Source of the DNA: DASYAE01 sp036501535 | GTDB lineage: Bacteria > Actinomycetota > Actinomycetes > Streptomycetales > Catenulisporaceae | Assembly: GCA_036501535.1 (NCBI GenBank) | Contig: DASYAE010000234.1 | Span: forward strand, 1-44,269 | Length of the DNA stretch: 44,269 bases | Direction of reading: 5' to 3' | Shown: positions 32,984-41,313 of the stretch, one piece after another | Layout: each line of letters starts with the position of its first letter | How positions within the stretch are numbered: the stretch's first letter is position 1 | Position numbers and translations under genes: made by a program | The notes under the pieces: generated by a model | The model's input: the letters and a program-made list of their open reading frames with translations, nothing else | The model's database searches: none | What the model was told of the DNA's origin: nothing

Positions 32984-34317
32984 GTTCCGGCCTGCGCGCG
33001 TTGAAGATCCGGAACTATCGGCTGTGGGTGTCCGGCACCGTCGTGTCGAACACCGGGACCTGGGTGCAGCGTACGTCGCAGGACTGGCTCGTCCTCACCG
33101 AGCTGACCCGCCACTCCGGCCTGGCCACGGGCATCACGACCGGCTTGCAGTTCGCGCCGCTGATGCTGTTCTCGGCGCACGCCGGCGTGGTGGCCGATCG
33201 GCTGCCCAAGCGCAAGGTGCTGATGTGCACGCAGTCGGTGATGGGACTGTCCGCGCTGTTGTTGGGCATCCTCGTGGTCACGCACACCGTCCGGTTGTGG
33301 CAGGTGTTCGCCTGCGCGTTCCTGCTTGGCTGCGGCACGGCACTGGACAACCCGTCCCGGCAGGCGTTCGTGTCCGAGGTGGTCCCGACCCCGGACGTGC
33401 CGAGCGCGGTGAGCCTGAACAGCGCGTCCATGAACGTCGCCCGGCTGATCGGGCCCGGCGTCGCGGGCGTGATCATCGCGGCGTGGGGGACCGGACCGGG
33501 ATTCCTGATCAACGCGGCCAGTTTCGTGGCCGTGCTGATCAGCCTGACCCGGATGCGGCAGTCCGATATGTATCCGTCCAACCGCCTGCCGCGCCGGCCC
33601 GGCCAGGTCCGCGAGGGCCTGCGGTATGTGCGCGGCCGGCCGGATCTGATCCTGATCTTCGCGATCACCTCGCTGGTCTGCACATTCGCCTACAACTGGC
33701 AGATCACCAACGCGCTGATGGCGAGCGGCGCGTTCCATCGCGGACCGCGCGAGTACGGGCTGCTCGGCTCGTCGATGGCCGTCGGCTGCCTGACCGCGGC
33801 GCTGCTCAACGCCCGCCGCGAACGACCACGGATCACGCTGGTCGTCTACGCGGTGCTCGGCCTCGGCGTGACGATGACGCTCGGCGCGCTGATGCCCGGA
33901 TACCTCGAGTACGCGATCGCGCTGGTGCCGATCGGGCTGTGCTCGATCACCTATCTCAACAGCGCCAACACGTCGGTCCAGCTGACCACGGAGGCGCGTT
34001 TCCGCGGCCGGGTACTCGCGCTGTACGTGGCGCTGCAACAGGGCACCACTCCGATCGGAGCGCCGATCGTCGGCTGGCTGGGCAGCGAGTACGGCGCACG
34101 CTGGTCGGTGATCGTCGGCGGGCTGTCCGCGCTCCTGGCCGCGGGCGCCGGCTTCGTCGTGCTGCGCGCCCGGCCGTCCATCTCGCGCGCCTACGAGGCG
34201 GCGATGGCCGACTGTGCTGCCGAGTCGCCGACCACGGTCCGCGCCGGACCTGAGCCGGTGCCGGAACCCGCATCCGATTCCGAGGTGGCAGGAACCGACA
34301 GTCTCCGGTCGTCGTAG
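32980..34317 (+). CDS. MFS transporter, EntS-like (MFS_3) type
   Basis: A 445-residue membrane protein with about ten to twelve hydrophobic helices. Landmarks: LKIRNYRLWVSGTVVSNTGTWVQRTSQDWLV in helix 1, the GVVADRLPKRKVLM loop between helices 2 and 3 (GxxxDRxxRR-like signature), and GRVLALYVALQQGTTPIGAPIVGWL in the second half. A soluble acidic C-terminal tail of about 45 residues follows. Relatives are mostly exporters; in this operon it could move the substrate or an acidic intermediate, direction unknown. It is the last gene of the long coupled operon and is followed by a hairpin shared with a convergent lipoprotein gene. Confidence 0.9.
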   Translation: MSSGLRALKIRNYRLWVSGTVVSNTGTWVQRTSQDWLVLTELTRHSGLATGITTGLQFAPLMLFSAHAGVVADRLPKRKVLMCTQSVMGLSALLLGILVVTHTVRLWQVFACAFLLGCGTALDNPSRQAFVSEVVPTPDVPSAVSLNSASMNVARLIGPGVAGVIIAAWGTGPGFLINAASFVAVLISLTRMRQSDMYPSNRLPRRPGQVREGLRYVRGRPDLILIFAITSLVCTFAYNWQITNALMASGAFHRGPREYGLLGSSMAVGCLTAALLNARRERPRITLVVYAVLGLGVTMTLGALMPGYLEYAIALVPIGLCSITYLNSANTSVQLTTEARFRGRVLALYVALQQGTTPIGAPIVGWLGSEYGARWSVIVGGLSALLAAGAGFVVLRARPSISRAYEAAMADCAAESPTTVRAGPEPVPEPASDSEVAGTDSLRSS

Positions 34318-34320
34318 CGA

Positions 34321-34352
34321 ACTACCGGGCAAAGCTCGCCCGCCGCGGTAGT
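34321..34352. terminator. Bidirectional terminator between convergent genes
   Basis: ACTACCG (34321-34327) pairs with CGGTAGT (34346-34352); inside, GGC (34328-34330) pairs with GCC (34338-34340). It starts 3 bases after the MFS stop codon and ends 7 bases before the reverse-strand lipoprotein stop, so it can end both transcripts. Confidence 0.7.
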
Positions 34353-34359
34353 GGTCGGT

Positions 34360-35307
34360 TCAGAAGAGGTCTCCGATCGCATCCGCGATGGCGTCGATGA
34401 TGTCCTCCCAGGAGAGGTCCTCGCTCTCACCGGCGGCCTCCGCCGCCGAATCGGCCTTCGTGATCGTGTTCCCGTACTGCGTGGCGGCGGCGGTGACGGC
34501 GGCTGCCGCATCGCCATTGGTCGCCTCGTTGAGGGCGTCGCGGCAGTCGTCGACGACGCCGGCCGCCTCGTAGAGCTTGGTGAACGCGGCGTTCACGTCG
34601 CCGAAGTCGCTGTAGTCGAAGTTGAGTTGCGAGACGCTCTGAACGTCGTTCCAGCTCTTGTAGGCGTCCATCGCGCAGGAGAGGACTTTGCCGGCCGGCG
34701 ACAGGTTCTTGAATATGTCGTCGTGTATCTGGTCGGTGACGCCCTCGTAGAGCCACAGCAGGAACGTGTCCGCCCCCTGGGCGATGTCGTCCTGGGTCGC
34801 TGCGAGCGTCGGGGCGGCGGTGACGGACACCTCTGCGTATCCCTCCGGGGCGAGCAGCGAAATGTTGGGATCGATGTCGTACAGCGCCGTGGCGACGACC
34901 AACTCCGCGGAGCTTTGATCGCTGGTGCCCTGCATGGTGTACATGTGGGGCGAGACCCACGCCTCGTCAGGGCCCAGCTGGATGTCGAAGAACTCGTCGT
35001 CGCTGATGTTGACCAGATCGGCGTCGGTGGTGGCGCCGGCGGAGGTGCCGGGGTCGGCGTCGGCCGCCTCGCAGATGAGAACCGCGCTGGAACTCGGGCT
35101 CGAGGTCATTCCCGGCGGGGGCGAGTACAGCATCGAGTCCGGCCACGACGATGGGCACTCGAGCGTGCCCGTGGAGGTCGGCGTGGGCGCCGAGTTCGAC
35201 GTCGTCGAGCCGCTGCCGCCGGACGAGCAGCCGCTGACCAGCAGGAGGGCGGCGGCGGCCGCGACGGCGAGCGCACCGCCCGGAACCGGCCTGAGCGTGA
35301 TCTTCAT
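34360..35307 (-). CDS. Hypothetical secreted lipoprotein
   Basis: A 315-residue protein with a lipoprotein signal (about 1-27, ending LLLVSGC), so it should be anchored to the outer face of the membrane. A Ser/Thr/Gly/Pro linker (28-47) leads to an acidic domain of no family I recognise (DDEFFDIQLGPDEAWVSPH, ADTFLLWLYEGVTDQIHDDIF, CAMDAYKSWNDVQSVSQLNFDY, DDCRDALNEATNG) with several cysteines that may pair. It is the only reverse-strand gene inside the catabolic supercluster and has no visible functional tie to it; it may be an insertion between two operons or simply unrelated. Confidence 0.8.
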   Translation of the reverse strand: MKITLRPVPGGALAVAAAAALLLVSGCSSGGSGSTTSNSAPTPTSTGTLECPSSWPDSMLYSPPPGMTSSPSSSAVLICEAADADPGTSAGATTDADLVNISDDEFFDIQLGPDEAWVSPHMYTMQGTSDQSSAELVVATALYDIDPNISLLAPEGYAEVSVTAAPTLAATQDDIAQGADTFLLWLYEGVTDQIHDDIFKNLSPAGKVLSCAMDAYKSWNDVQSVSQLNFDYSDFGDVNAAFTKLYEAAGVVDDCRDALNEATNGDAAAAVTAAATQYGNTITKADSAAEAAGESEDLSWEDIIDAIADAIGDLF

Positions 35308-35452
35308 GCGAGTCCACCCCCGAGTGCGATGACTTGCCGCAAATCAGAACACGGAATCCCCGGCACTTTCAATCGGGGTGGTGTGCGGTGGTGAGTTCAG
35401 GTGCGGAGGGGAGCGCCTTCGAGCGCGCTCTGCGCCGCCCGACGCTCCGCGA

Positions 35453-35467
35453 GGGCAAGGCTTGCCC
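35453..35467. promoter_or_regulatory. 15-bp perfect palindrome GGGCAAG-G-CTTGCCC
   Basis: Seven-base arms around one base, 146 bases upstream of the lipoprotein start and 168 bases upstream of the ThDP gene. It could be an operator for either direction. The short loop makes a terminator unlikely. Confidence 0.4.
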
Positions 35468-35563
35468 GTCCCGGTCGGGGTTCGTCAGCGCCACGGGTCC
35501 GTATGTCCTGAAATGACAGCTTCCGGCCGCCTTGGCGAATCCCGGCCGGATCGCGCTGCGCCC

Positions 35564-35619
35564 TTGCCTGGCCGCGTCCTTCCCTCTACGGTTGACATTG
35601 TATGTAATCGGAATGCAAT
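35564..35619 (+). promoter_or_regulatory. Promoter/operator of the catabolic regulon, site 3 (variant)
   Basis: ATTGTATGTAAT (35597-35608) is identical over 12 bases to part of the site at 23088-23099. It forms an imperfect inverted repeat with ATGCAAT at 35613-35619 and lacks the YATAC left half at N5 spacing. Two promoter readings are possible: TTGCCT (35564-35569), 17 bases, TACGGT (35587-35592), or TTGACA (35592-35597), which overlaps the half-site. It is 16-38 bases before the ThDP gene start. Confidence 0.45.
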
Positions 35620-35634
35620 TTTGCTGGAGCGGCT

Positions 35635-37278
35635 TTGATCATCGCTGCGCAGATGGCGCGGACCCTGTACCAGCTCGGTATACGGCGTGTGTACGGATTG
35701 CCAGGCGAAGACCACATGGCGCTGTTGGATGCGTTCGTGGCCGCGGGCCTGGACTACCGCACAGCGTTCAACGAGTCCGCCGCCGTGCTGATGGCCGCCA
35801 CCGAGGCCCAGGTGACCGGACTGCCCGGGGTCGCCGTCCTGTCGCTGGCGCCCGGGGTGAGCAACGGCGTCAACGGCCTGCTGAACACGTACCTCGACGA
35901 GGTCCCGCTGATCCTCGTCTCCGGCCAGCATCCGGCCGACTCGCTGCCCTTCGTGGTCCGGCAGGGCTTCGACATCGCGGCGCTCGTGGCGCCGATGACC
36001 AAGTGGCGGGCCAAGGTCACCGCCGGAATGAACGTGCCCGCCGTGGTCGGCCGCGCGATCGACGAGGCGATGTCAGGCCGGCCCGGCCCCGTCTACCTGG
36101 AACTGGCCGACGGCGTCGCGACCGCGACCGCGAAGGCGACCGACGCGGATGCGGAGCGCGGCCTCGCCCGGCTGCGCGCCCGCTGGACCGCAGCGCCAAC
36201 AACAGCGCCAGCACCAACGCCGACGGACGAGGCCACGGCGACCGCCCTCGCCGCACGACTCGCCGCGGCGCACCATCCAGTCCTGGTCACCGGTGGGCGC
36301 AAGCGGCGCCTGCGGCCGTCGACCGTTGCGGCGTTCGCGGTGGCGCACCGCGTCCCCGTGTTCACCTCGTCGCGGCAGAAAGGCCTGCTGTGCGGCGCGG
36401 ACAGCGAGTTCTACGCGGGCACCTACTTGAACGGCCGCCTCGAGAAAGACCTGCTCGACTCGGCCGACCTGGTCCTGATGACCGATCCGGAGTCGTTCGA
36501 CTTCTACAACAAGGCGTGGAACTTCTCGTGCGACGCGATCGCGATCATCGACGACGCATTCACGGAGTGGATGAATTCGTTCACTGAAACGCGCGTTGCC
36601 GACCCGGACGCGATCCTTACGGCATTGGCCGCCACGGCCGGCAGCAGCTCGCAATGGACTGCGACCGACATCGCCGCCTACCGAGACGGACTGCGCGCGA
36701 AGCTGCTGCCGACGTCCGAGACGCTGTCAGTCGCGCACGCCATCGAGGCCGCCCTGCGGCACTGGCCGCAGGACGGCTATCTCGTCGCGGACGCCGGTTT
36801 CGGCAAGCCGCTGGTCGCGATGCTGTCCGAACCGGCGCTGCCGGACCACTACTTCGCCTCCAACGCGTTGTCCACGATGGGCTACACGATCCCGGCGACC
36901 GTCGCGCTGCGCAGGGCCGGACGCGGACCGATCCTCGCGTTCCTCGGTGACGGCTCGCTGCTCATGCGCGCGCCCGAGATCGCGGTCAGCGCCGAGGACG
37001 GTCCGGCCACCGTCTACGTCGCGATCATGGACCGCGCGCTGACGCAGATCGAGGTCAAACAGGAACGCCGCGACCTGGCGACCGTCGGCGTCACGCTGCC
37101 GCCGATCTCGTGCGAGCAACTCGGCGCCGCGTTCGGCGTCGACGGCATCGACGTGCACTCCGCCGACGAACTCGCCGCAGCCGTGGCGAAGGGCCTGCAG
37201 GGCAGGCGGCCGGTGCTCGTCGGCGCCCACGTCGACCCGGCGCCGTCCCGTGTGCTGTTCGACCTGCTGAGGGGCTGA
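35635..37278 (+). CDS. ThDP-dependent decarboxylase/lyase (acetolactate-synthase-like)
   Basis: A 547-residue thiamine diphosphate enzyme. The N-terminal PYR domain carries Glu47 in FNESAAVLMAATEAQ, the residue that activates ThDP. A central domain (about 195-330) follows, then the PP domain with GDGSLLMRAPEIAVSAE (Gly438 on), the Mg-diphosphate motif. Where most members have NN about 28 residues after GDG, this has Asp466-Arg467 (AIMDRALTQIEVKQ), an atypical but recurrent variant. The TTG start at 35635 is taken because GGAG lies 6 bases upstream and the domain starts at once. Followed by a 2-hydroxyacid dehydrogenase and an aldehyde dehydrogenase, it probably decarboxylates a 2-keto acid to an aldehyde or cleaves a 2-hydroxyacyl-CoA (oxalyl-CoA-decarboxylase/HACL-like). 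Confidence 0.87.
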   Translation: MIIAAQMARTLYQLGIRRVYGLPGEDHMALLDAFVAAGLDYRTAFNESAAVLMAATEAQVTGLPGVAVLSLAPGVSNGVNGLLNTYLDEVPLILVSGQHPADSLPFVVRQGFDIAALVAPMTKWRAKVTAGMNVPAVVGRAIDEAMSGRPGPVYLELADGVATATAKATDADAERGLARLRARWTAAPTTAPAPTPTDEATATALAARLAAAHHPVLVTGGRKRRLRPSTVAAFAVAHRVPVFTSSRQKGLLCGADSEFYAGTYLNGRLEKDLLDSADLVLMTDPESFDFYNKAWNFSCDAIAIIDDAFTEWMNSFTETRVADPDAILTALAATAGSSSQWTATDIAAYRDGLRAKLLPTSETLSVAHAIEAALRHWPQDGYLVADAGFGKPLVAMLSEPALPDHYFASNALSTMGYTIPATVALRRAGRGPILAFLGDGSLLMRAPEIAVSAEDGPATVYVAIMDRALTQIEVKQERRDLATVGVTLPPISCEQLGAAFGVDGIDVHSADELAAAVAKGLQGRRPVLVGAHVDPAPSRVLFDLLRG

Positions 37279-37282
37279 GCCG

Positions 37283-38266
37283 ATGACCGACCGTCCGATC
37301 GCCGCCGTGCTGGACGCCATGCCCGCGCCGTCGCGCGCGGTGATCTCCGACGTCTTCGGCGCCGACTTCGACGTCGTCTTCGCGTGGGACGACACCGCCG
37401 AGGCCAAGCGCGCCGCCGCGACCGGCGCGACCGTCCTGCTGACCATGTGGGGCAGTGTCGACGCGGACACCGTCGCGGCGGCACGCGGCGCGAAGCTGAT
37501 CCAGAAGCTCGGCGTCGGCACCGACAAGATCGACGTGTCCGCAGCGACCGCCTCCGGCATGACCGTGCTCAAGGCCGCCGGCATCAACGCCGACGCCGTC
37601 GCCGAGCTCACGATCCTGCTCACGCTCGCGGTCGGCCGCCGGCTGCCCAAGGCGATGGCGGCCGCCCGGGCCGGACTGCTGGCCAAGGAGGAGCTGCGGG
37701 CCGAGTCGTTCCAGCTGCTGGACAAGACGGTGGGCCTGCTCGGCCTCGGCCACATCGGCCGGGCGGTGGCGCGCAGGTTCGCCGGCTTCGGCGTCGAACT
37801 GGTCTACCACGACCTGCGGCGGGCGTCCGCCGACGTCGAGCAGGAGTGCTCGATCCGGTACGTGGCCAAGGACGAGCTGGTCGCCGTCTCCGACGTGATC
37901 TCGCTGCACCTGCCGAGCACGCCGGACACCGACCACATCGTCAATGAGTCGTTCCTCAAGGCCGCCAGACCGGGCCTGATCCTGGTCAACACCGCACGCG
38001 GATCCCTGGTCGACGAACAGGCGCTCGCCGCCGCGCTCGCCGACGGCCGCCTGCTCGGCGCCGGACTCGACGTCACCGCCGAGGAGCCGCTGCCGGCGGG
38101 CTCGCCGTTGCTGGGCTCCGATCGCGTCGTGCTGACACCCCACGTCGGCGGCGCCGTGGCCAACAACTTCCCGCGCGTGATCGCGCGAGCGCACGCTAAC
38201 GCCCGAGCCGTGCTGGACGGCGGCGAGCCGGATCCGATGGACGTCGTCGGCAGGCCGAACTCATGA
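37283..38266 (+). CDS. NAD-dependent D-2-hydroxyacid dehydrogenase
   Basis: A 327-residue enzyme of the D-isomer 2-hydroxyacid dehydrogenase family (SerA/formate dehydrogenase fold). Seen: the Rossmann motif GLGHIGRAVARR (154-165), Asp177 at the end of the second strand (favouring NAD), catalytic Arg239 in NTARGSLVDEQAL, the Glu near 267-268 in TAEEPLP, and His287 in TPHVGG. It interconverts a D-2-hydroxy acid and a 2-keto acid. It starts 4 bases after the ThDP stop and overlaps the aldehyde dehydrogenase by four bases, implying a hydroxyacid to ketoacid to aldehyde to acid sequence. Confidence 0.92.
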   Translation: MTDRPIAAVLDAMPAPSRAVISDVFGADFDVVFAWDDTAEAKRAAATGATVLLTMWGSVDADTVAAARGAKLIQKLGVGTDKIDVSAATASGMTVLKAAGINADAVAELTILLTLAVGRRLPKAMAAARAGLLAKEELRAESFQLLDKTVGLLGLGHIGRAVARRFAGFGVELVYHDLRRASADVEQECSIRYVAKDELVAVSDVISLHLPSTPDTDHIVNESFLKAARPGLILVNTARGSLVDEQALAAALADGRLLGAGLDVTAEEPLPAGSPLLGSDRVVLTPHVGGAVANNFPRVIARAHANARAVLDGGEPDPMDVVGRPNS

Positions 38267-39744
38267 CCGGCGTCCTGCAGTCGCCGATCGACGCGCTCGC
38301 CGGTCTGTTCGGCGCCGCGCCCGATCCGCTCGGTGCGGTCGTGGACGGCGCATGGCTGCCCACCGGCGGTGACGTGGTGACCGTCGAGGATCCGGCGACC
38401 AGGCAGCCACTGGCGCACTTCGCCGATGCCACCGAGGCCGACGTGAATCTCGCCGTCGAGTCGGCGCATCGCGCCTACCGCAACGGTTGGCGCGACCTGT
38501 CCGGTGTGCGCCGCGCGGGCATCCTGTTCGCCGTCGCGGACAAGATCGGCGAACACGCCGACGCACTGGCCAGGCTGGAGACCTACGACACCGGGAAGCC
38601 CTTGCGGCAGGCCAGATCCGACGTCGCGACGGCGGCCCGCTACTTCGCCTTCTATGCCGGCCACGCCGACAAGATCTACGGACAGACCATCCCCGGCGAG
38701 GGCGACTACTGGTCCTACACGCTGCGCGAGCCCTACGGCGTCGTCGCGCATGTGACACCGTGGAACTCGCCGATCAGCCAGATGTGCCGGGGCGTCGCGC
38801 CGAGCCTCGCGGCGGGCAACACCGTCGTCGTCAAGCCGTCCGAGATCACGCCGCTCTCCAGTCTCGTCGCCGCACTGCTGTTCACCGAGGCCGGGCTGCC
38901 GCCCGGCGTGTGCAACGTGATCCCGGGACTCGGCGCGACGGCAGGCGCCGCGCTCGTCGCGCATCCGCTGGTGGCGCACATCGGATTCACCGGTTCCGTG
39001 GCCACCGGCAGGCGCATCCTGCACGCGGCCGCCGAGCGGATCGCGGGCTGCAATCTCGAACTCGGCGGCAAGTCGCCGACCGTCGTGCTGCCCGACGCCG
39101 ATCTCGACGCGGCCGTCACGGCGGGCGCGATGGCCGTCGTGCGCAACGCCGGCCAGTCGTGTTTCGCGACGACACGCCTGATCGTGCACCGCAGCATCGC
39201 GGACGAGTATGCAGAGCGCGTCGCCGCCACGATCGCCAAGCTGAGCGTGGGAGCAGGCATCGACGATCCCGACCTCGGGCCGCTGGCCTCCGCGCAACAG
39301 CTGGCCAAGGTCGAAGCGGCCATCGAGTCGGGACTGTCCGAAGGCGCGCGGCTGGCCACCGGCGGCTCCCGGCCGGACGGCATGGCCGGCTACTTCCTCA
39401 CGCCGGCCGTGCTCACCGGGGTGCGCAACGACATGCGCGTGGCCCGCGAGGAGATCTTCGGTCCGGTCCAAACCGTCCTGGCCTACGACGACGAGGACGA
39501 GGCGGTCGAGATCGCCAACGACTCGAGCTACGGCCTGGCCGCGGGCCTGTTCACCAGGGACGTCGGCCGCGCGCACCGGCTGGCGAGACGGCTGGAGGCG
39601 GGCCAGGTCCAGATCAACCGCTATCCGATGGGCGGAGTCGAGACCCCGTTCGGCGGCTACAAGCACAGCGGGCTCGGCCGGGAGAAGGGGCTGGCGGCGC
39701 TGGAGCACTACACACAGCTCAAGACCGTCATCGTCGCGTACTGA
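38263..39744 (+). CDS. Aldehyde dehydrogenase (NAD(P)+-dependent)
   Basis: A 493-residue member of the aldehyde dehydrogenase superfamily with a complete active site: oxyanion Asn168 in TPWNSP, general base Glu266 in LELGGKSP, and nucleophile Cys300 in NAGQSCFATTRL; the late EEIFGPVQTVLAYDDEDEAVEIAN and PFGGYKHSGLGREKG segments also match. It oxidises an aldehyde to a carboxylate; the ThDP decarboxylase two genes upstream is the likely source. The chosen ATG overlaps the dehydrogenase stop (ATGA). Confidence 0.93.
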   Translation: MTGVLQSPIDALAGLFGAAPDPLGAVVDGAWLPTGGDVVTVEDPATRQPLAHFADATEADVNLAVESAHRAYRNGWRDLSGVRRAGILFAVADKIGEHADALARLETYDTGKPLRQARSDVATAARYFAFYAGHADKIYGQTIPGEGDYWSYTLREPYGVVAHVTPWNSPISQMCRGVAPSLAAGNTVVVKPSEITPLSSLVAALLFTEAGLPPGVCNVIPGLGATAGAALVAHPLVAHIGFTGSVATGRRILHAAAERIAGCNLELGGKSPTVVLPDADLDAAVTAGAMAVVRNAGQSCFATTRLIVHRSIADEYAERVAATIAKLSVGAGIDDPDLGPLASAQQLAKVEAAIESGLSEGARLATGGSRPDGMAGYFLTPAVLTGVRNDMRVAREEIFGPVQTVLAYDDEDEAVEIANDSSYGLAAGLFTRDVGRAHRLARRLEAGQVQINRYPMGGVETPFGGYKHSGLGREKGLAALEHYTQLKTVIVAY

Positions 39745-39773
39745 GACCCGATGCGAACAAGGGAAGGACACCT

Positions 39774-41144
39774 GTGGTGAGCGAGCGAGCACGGATCGTC
39801 GTAGTCGGCGGCGGCAACGCCGGACTCTGCGCGGCACTGTCCGCGGCCGAGCACGGTGCGCAGGTCACCGTGCTGGAGCGGGCGCCGAAGGCGTTGCGCG
39901 GCGGGAACACGGCGTTCACCGCGGGCGCGATGCGAGTGGCTTATGCGGGCGTGGACGACATCGTCAGCCTGGTCCCGGACCTGTCCGAGGAGCAGCTCGC
40001 GATCACCGACTTCGGCACCTACGACGAGCAGCGGTTCTACGACGACCTGGCGCGCGTGACCAAGTACCGGGCCGATGCGGAACTGGCCGACACGCTGGTG
40101 TCGCGCAGCCTGCCGACGCTGCGGTGGATGCGGGAGCAGGGCGTCCGGTTCACGCCGATCTACGGTCGGCAGGCGTTCCAGGTCAACGGCCGGTTCACCT
40201 TCTGGGGCGGCCTGACCGTCGAGGTCGTCGGCGGCGGCCCCGGGCTCGTCGAGTACCTCGGCGCGGCGGCCGACCGGGCCGGCGTCGAGACCGTGTTCGG
40301 CGCCCGCGCGATCGCGCTGGAGACCGGCCCGCGCGGAGTGTGCGGCGTGCGCATCCGGCGCGGCTGGGCCGAGGAGACGATCGAGTGCGACGCCGTCGTG
40401 CTGGCGGCCGGCGGCTTCCAGGCCAACACCGAGTGGCGCACCCGCTATCTCGGTCCGAACTGGGACCTGGCGAAGGTCCGCGGCAGCTATTGCAACACCG
40501 GCGACGGCTTCCAGAAGCACAGCTATCCGTGGGGCGTCGTGTTCAACACCGAGGGCATGAGGTTCATCGACGAGGGCATGGACTTCCGCAACTACACCTA
40601 CGCGATGTACGGCCGCCGCGTGCTCGAACAGCCCAACCAGGTGGCCTGGCAGGTCTTCGACGGCAAGGTCGAGCACCTCCTGCGCGACGAGTACCGCATC
40701 AAGCAGGCGACGAGGATCCGCGCCGACTCGATCCCGGAGCTGGCGGCCAAGCTGGAGGGCCTCGACGCGCAGCAGTTCGTGAAGACCGTCGAGGAGTACA
40801 ACGCCGCCGTCGACCAGTCGGTCCCGTTCGACCCGAACGTCAAGGACGGCCGGGGCACGCGCGGGCTCGCGGTGCCCAAGTCCAACTGGGCCAACACGCT
40901 GGACACGCCGCCGTTCCACGCGTTCGCCGTCACCTGCGGCATCACGTACACGTTCGGGGGCCTGAGGATCACCCCGCAGGCCCAGGTGGTGGACACCGGC
41001 CTTGAGCCGATCCCGGGATTGTACGCAGCCGGCGAACTGACCGGCGGCCTGTTCCACTTCAACTACCCGGGCGGTTCCGGCCTCACCAACGGATCGGTGT
41101 TCGGCCGGATAGCCGGGGCGAACGCGGCCGGAGCCGCCGCATGA
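39774..41144 (+). CDS. FAD-dependent oxidoreductase of the fumarate reductase / tricarballylate dehydrogenase (TcuA-like) type
   Basis: A 456-residue flavoprotein. The FAD Rossmann motif VVVGGGNAGLCAALSAAEHG is near the N-terminus, followed by VLERAPKALRGGNTAFTAGAMR, a substrate-domain region (TPIYGRQAFQVNGRFTFWGG), and the C-terminal FAD segment LYAAGELTGGLFHFNYPGGSGL. The overall plan and NTAFTAG segment recall TcuA, which oxidises tricarballylate to cis-aconitate, and related ketosteroid or fumarate reductases. An unsaturated polycarboxylate product would suit the three MmgE/PrpD proteins nearby; this is inference. Start GTG at 39774 (a second GTG follows at 39777); AAGGA lies 5 bases upstream. 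Confidence 0.85.
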   Translation: MVSERARIVVVGGGNAGLCAALSAAEHGAQVTVLERAPKALRGGNTAFTAGAMRVAYAGVDDIVSLVPDLSEEQLAITDFGTYDEQRFYDDLARVTKYRADAELADTLVSRSLPTLRWMREQGVRFTPIYGRQAFQVNGRFTFWGGLTVEVVGGGPGLVEYLGAAADRAGVETVFGARAIALETGPRGVCGVRIRRGWAEETIECDAVVLAAGGFQANTEWRTRYLGPNWDLAKVRGSYCNTGDGFQKHSYPWGVVFNTEGMRFIDEGMDFRNYTYAMYGRRVLEQPNQVAWQVFDGKVEHLLRDEYRIKQATRIRADSIPELAAKLEGLDAQQFVKTVEEYNAAVDQSVPFDPNVKDGRGTRGLAVPKSNWANTLDTPPFHAFAVTCGITYTFGGLRITPQAQVVDTGLEPIPGLYAAGELTGGLFHFNYPGGSGLTNGSVFGRIAGANAAGAAA

Positions 41145-41189
41145 ACCGGACCTGCACAGTGACGCGCCGACCGCCGCGAGTGATGCGCC

Positions 41190-41237
41190 TTGACTGTGCC
41201 ACGGCCCGGTGGTTTAGTCACGCATACAATCAGTATG
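41190..41237 (+). promoter_or_regulatory. Promoter/operator of the catabolic regulon, site 4
   Basis: TTGACT (41190-41195), 17 bases, TTTAGT (41213-41218) form a promoter; CATAC-AATCA-GTATG (41223-41237) is a perfect five-base inverted repeat at the predicted start of transcription. The layout (-35 to operator distance 33) matches the site at 23047-23095 (34). It sits 77 bases before the MmgE/PrpD copy C start. Confidence 0.7.
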
Positions 41238-41313
41238 TAACTTCGAGGCCTTTGGCCGGCACCGACAGTCTCGCGGCACGCCCACCGGATCGGCGCGAAC
41301 CAGGAGCGAGCGA

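Larger units (their letters stand above)
35308..35634. promoter_or_regulatory. Divergent intergenic region between lipoprotein and ThDP operon
   Basis: 327 bases with no supportable gene. It contains a 15-base palindrome at 35453-35467 and a regulon-like operator and promoter area at 35564-35619 just before the ThDP gene. Short frames crossing it have no coherent protein features. Confidence 0.5.

Noticed and set aside
30536..41162. The short string GCACAGTGA found at 30536-30544, 30550-30558 and 41154-41162, considered as a dispersed signal.
   Set aside because: Two copies come from the tandem duplication and the third could be chance at this length.
41154..41199. GCACAGT/ACTGTGC inverted repeat after the flavoprotein gene, as a terminator.
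   Set aside because: The stem is only 7 bp with a loop of about 32 bases, and it overlaps the -35 box of the next promoter, so I do not call it.
22032..41237. The ATACAAT repeats, considered as recombination or attachment sites.
   Set aside because: Their consistent position after TTGAC promoter boxes and the lack of an integrase or duplicated borders favour operators.
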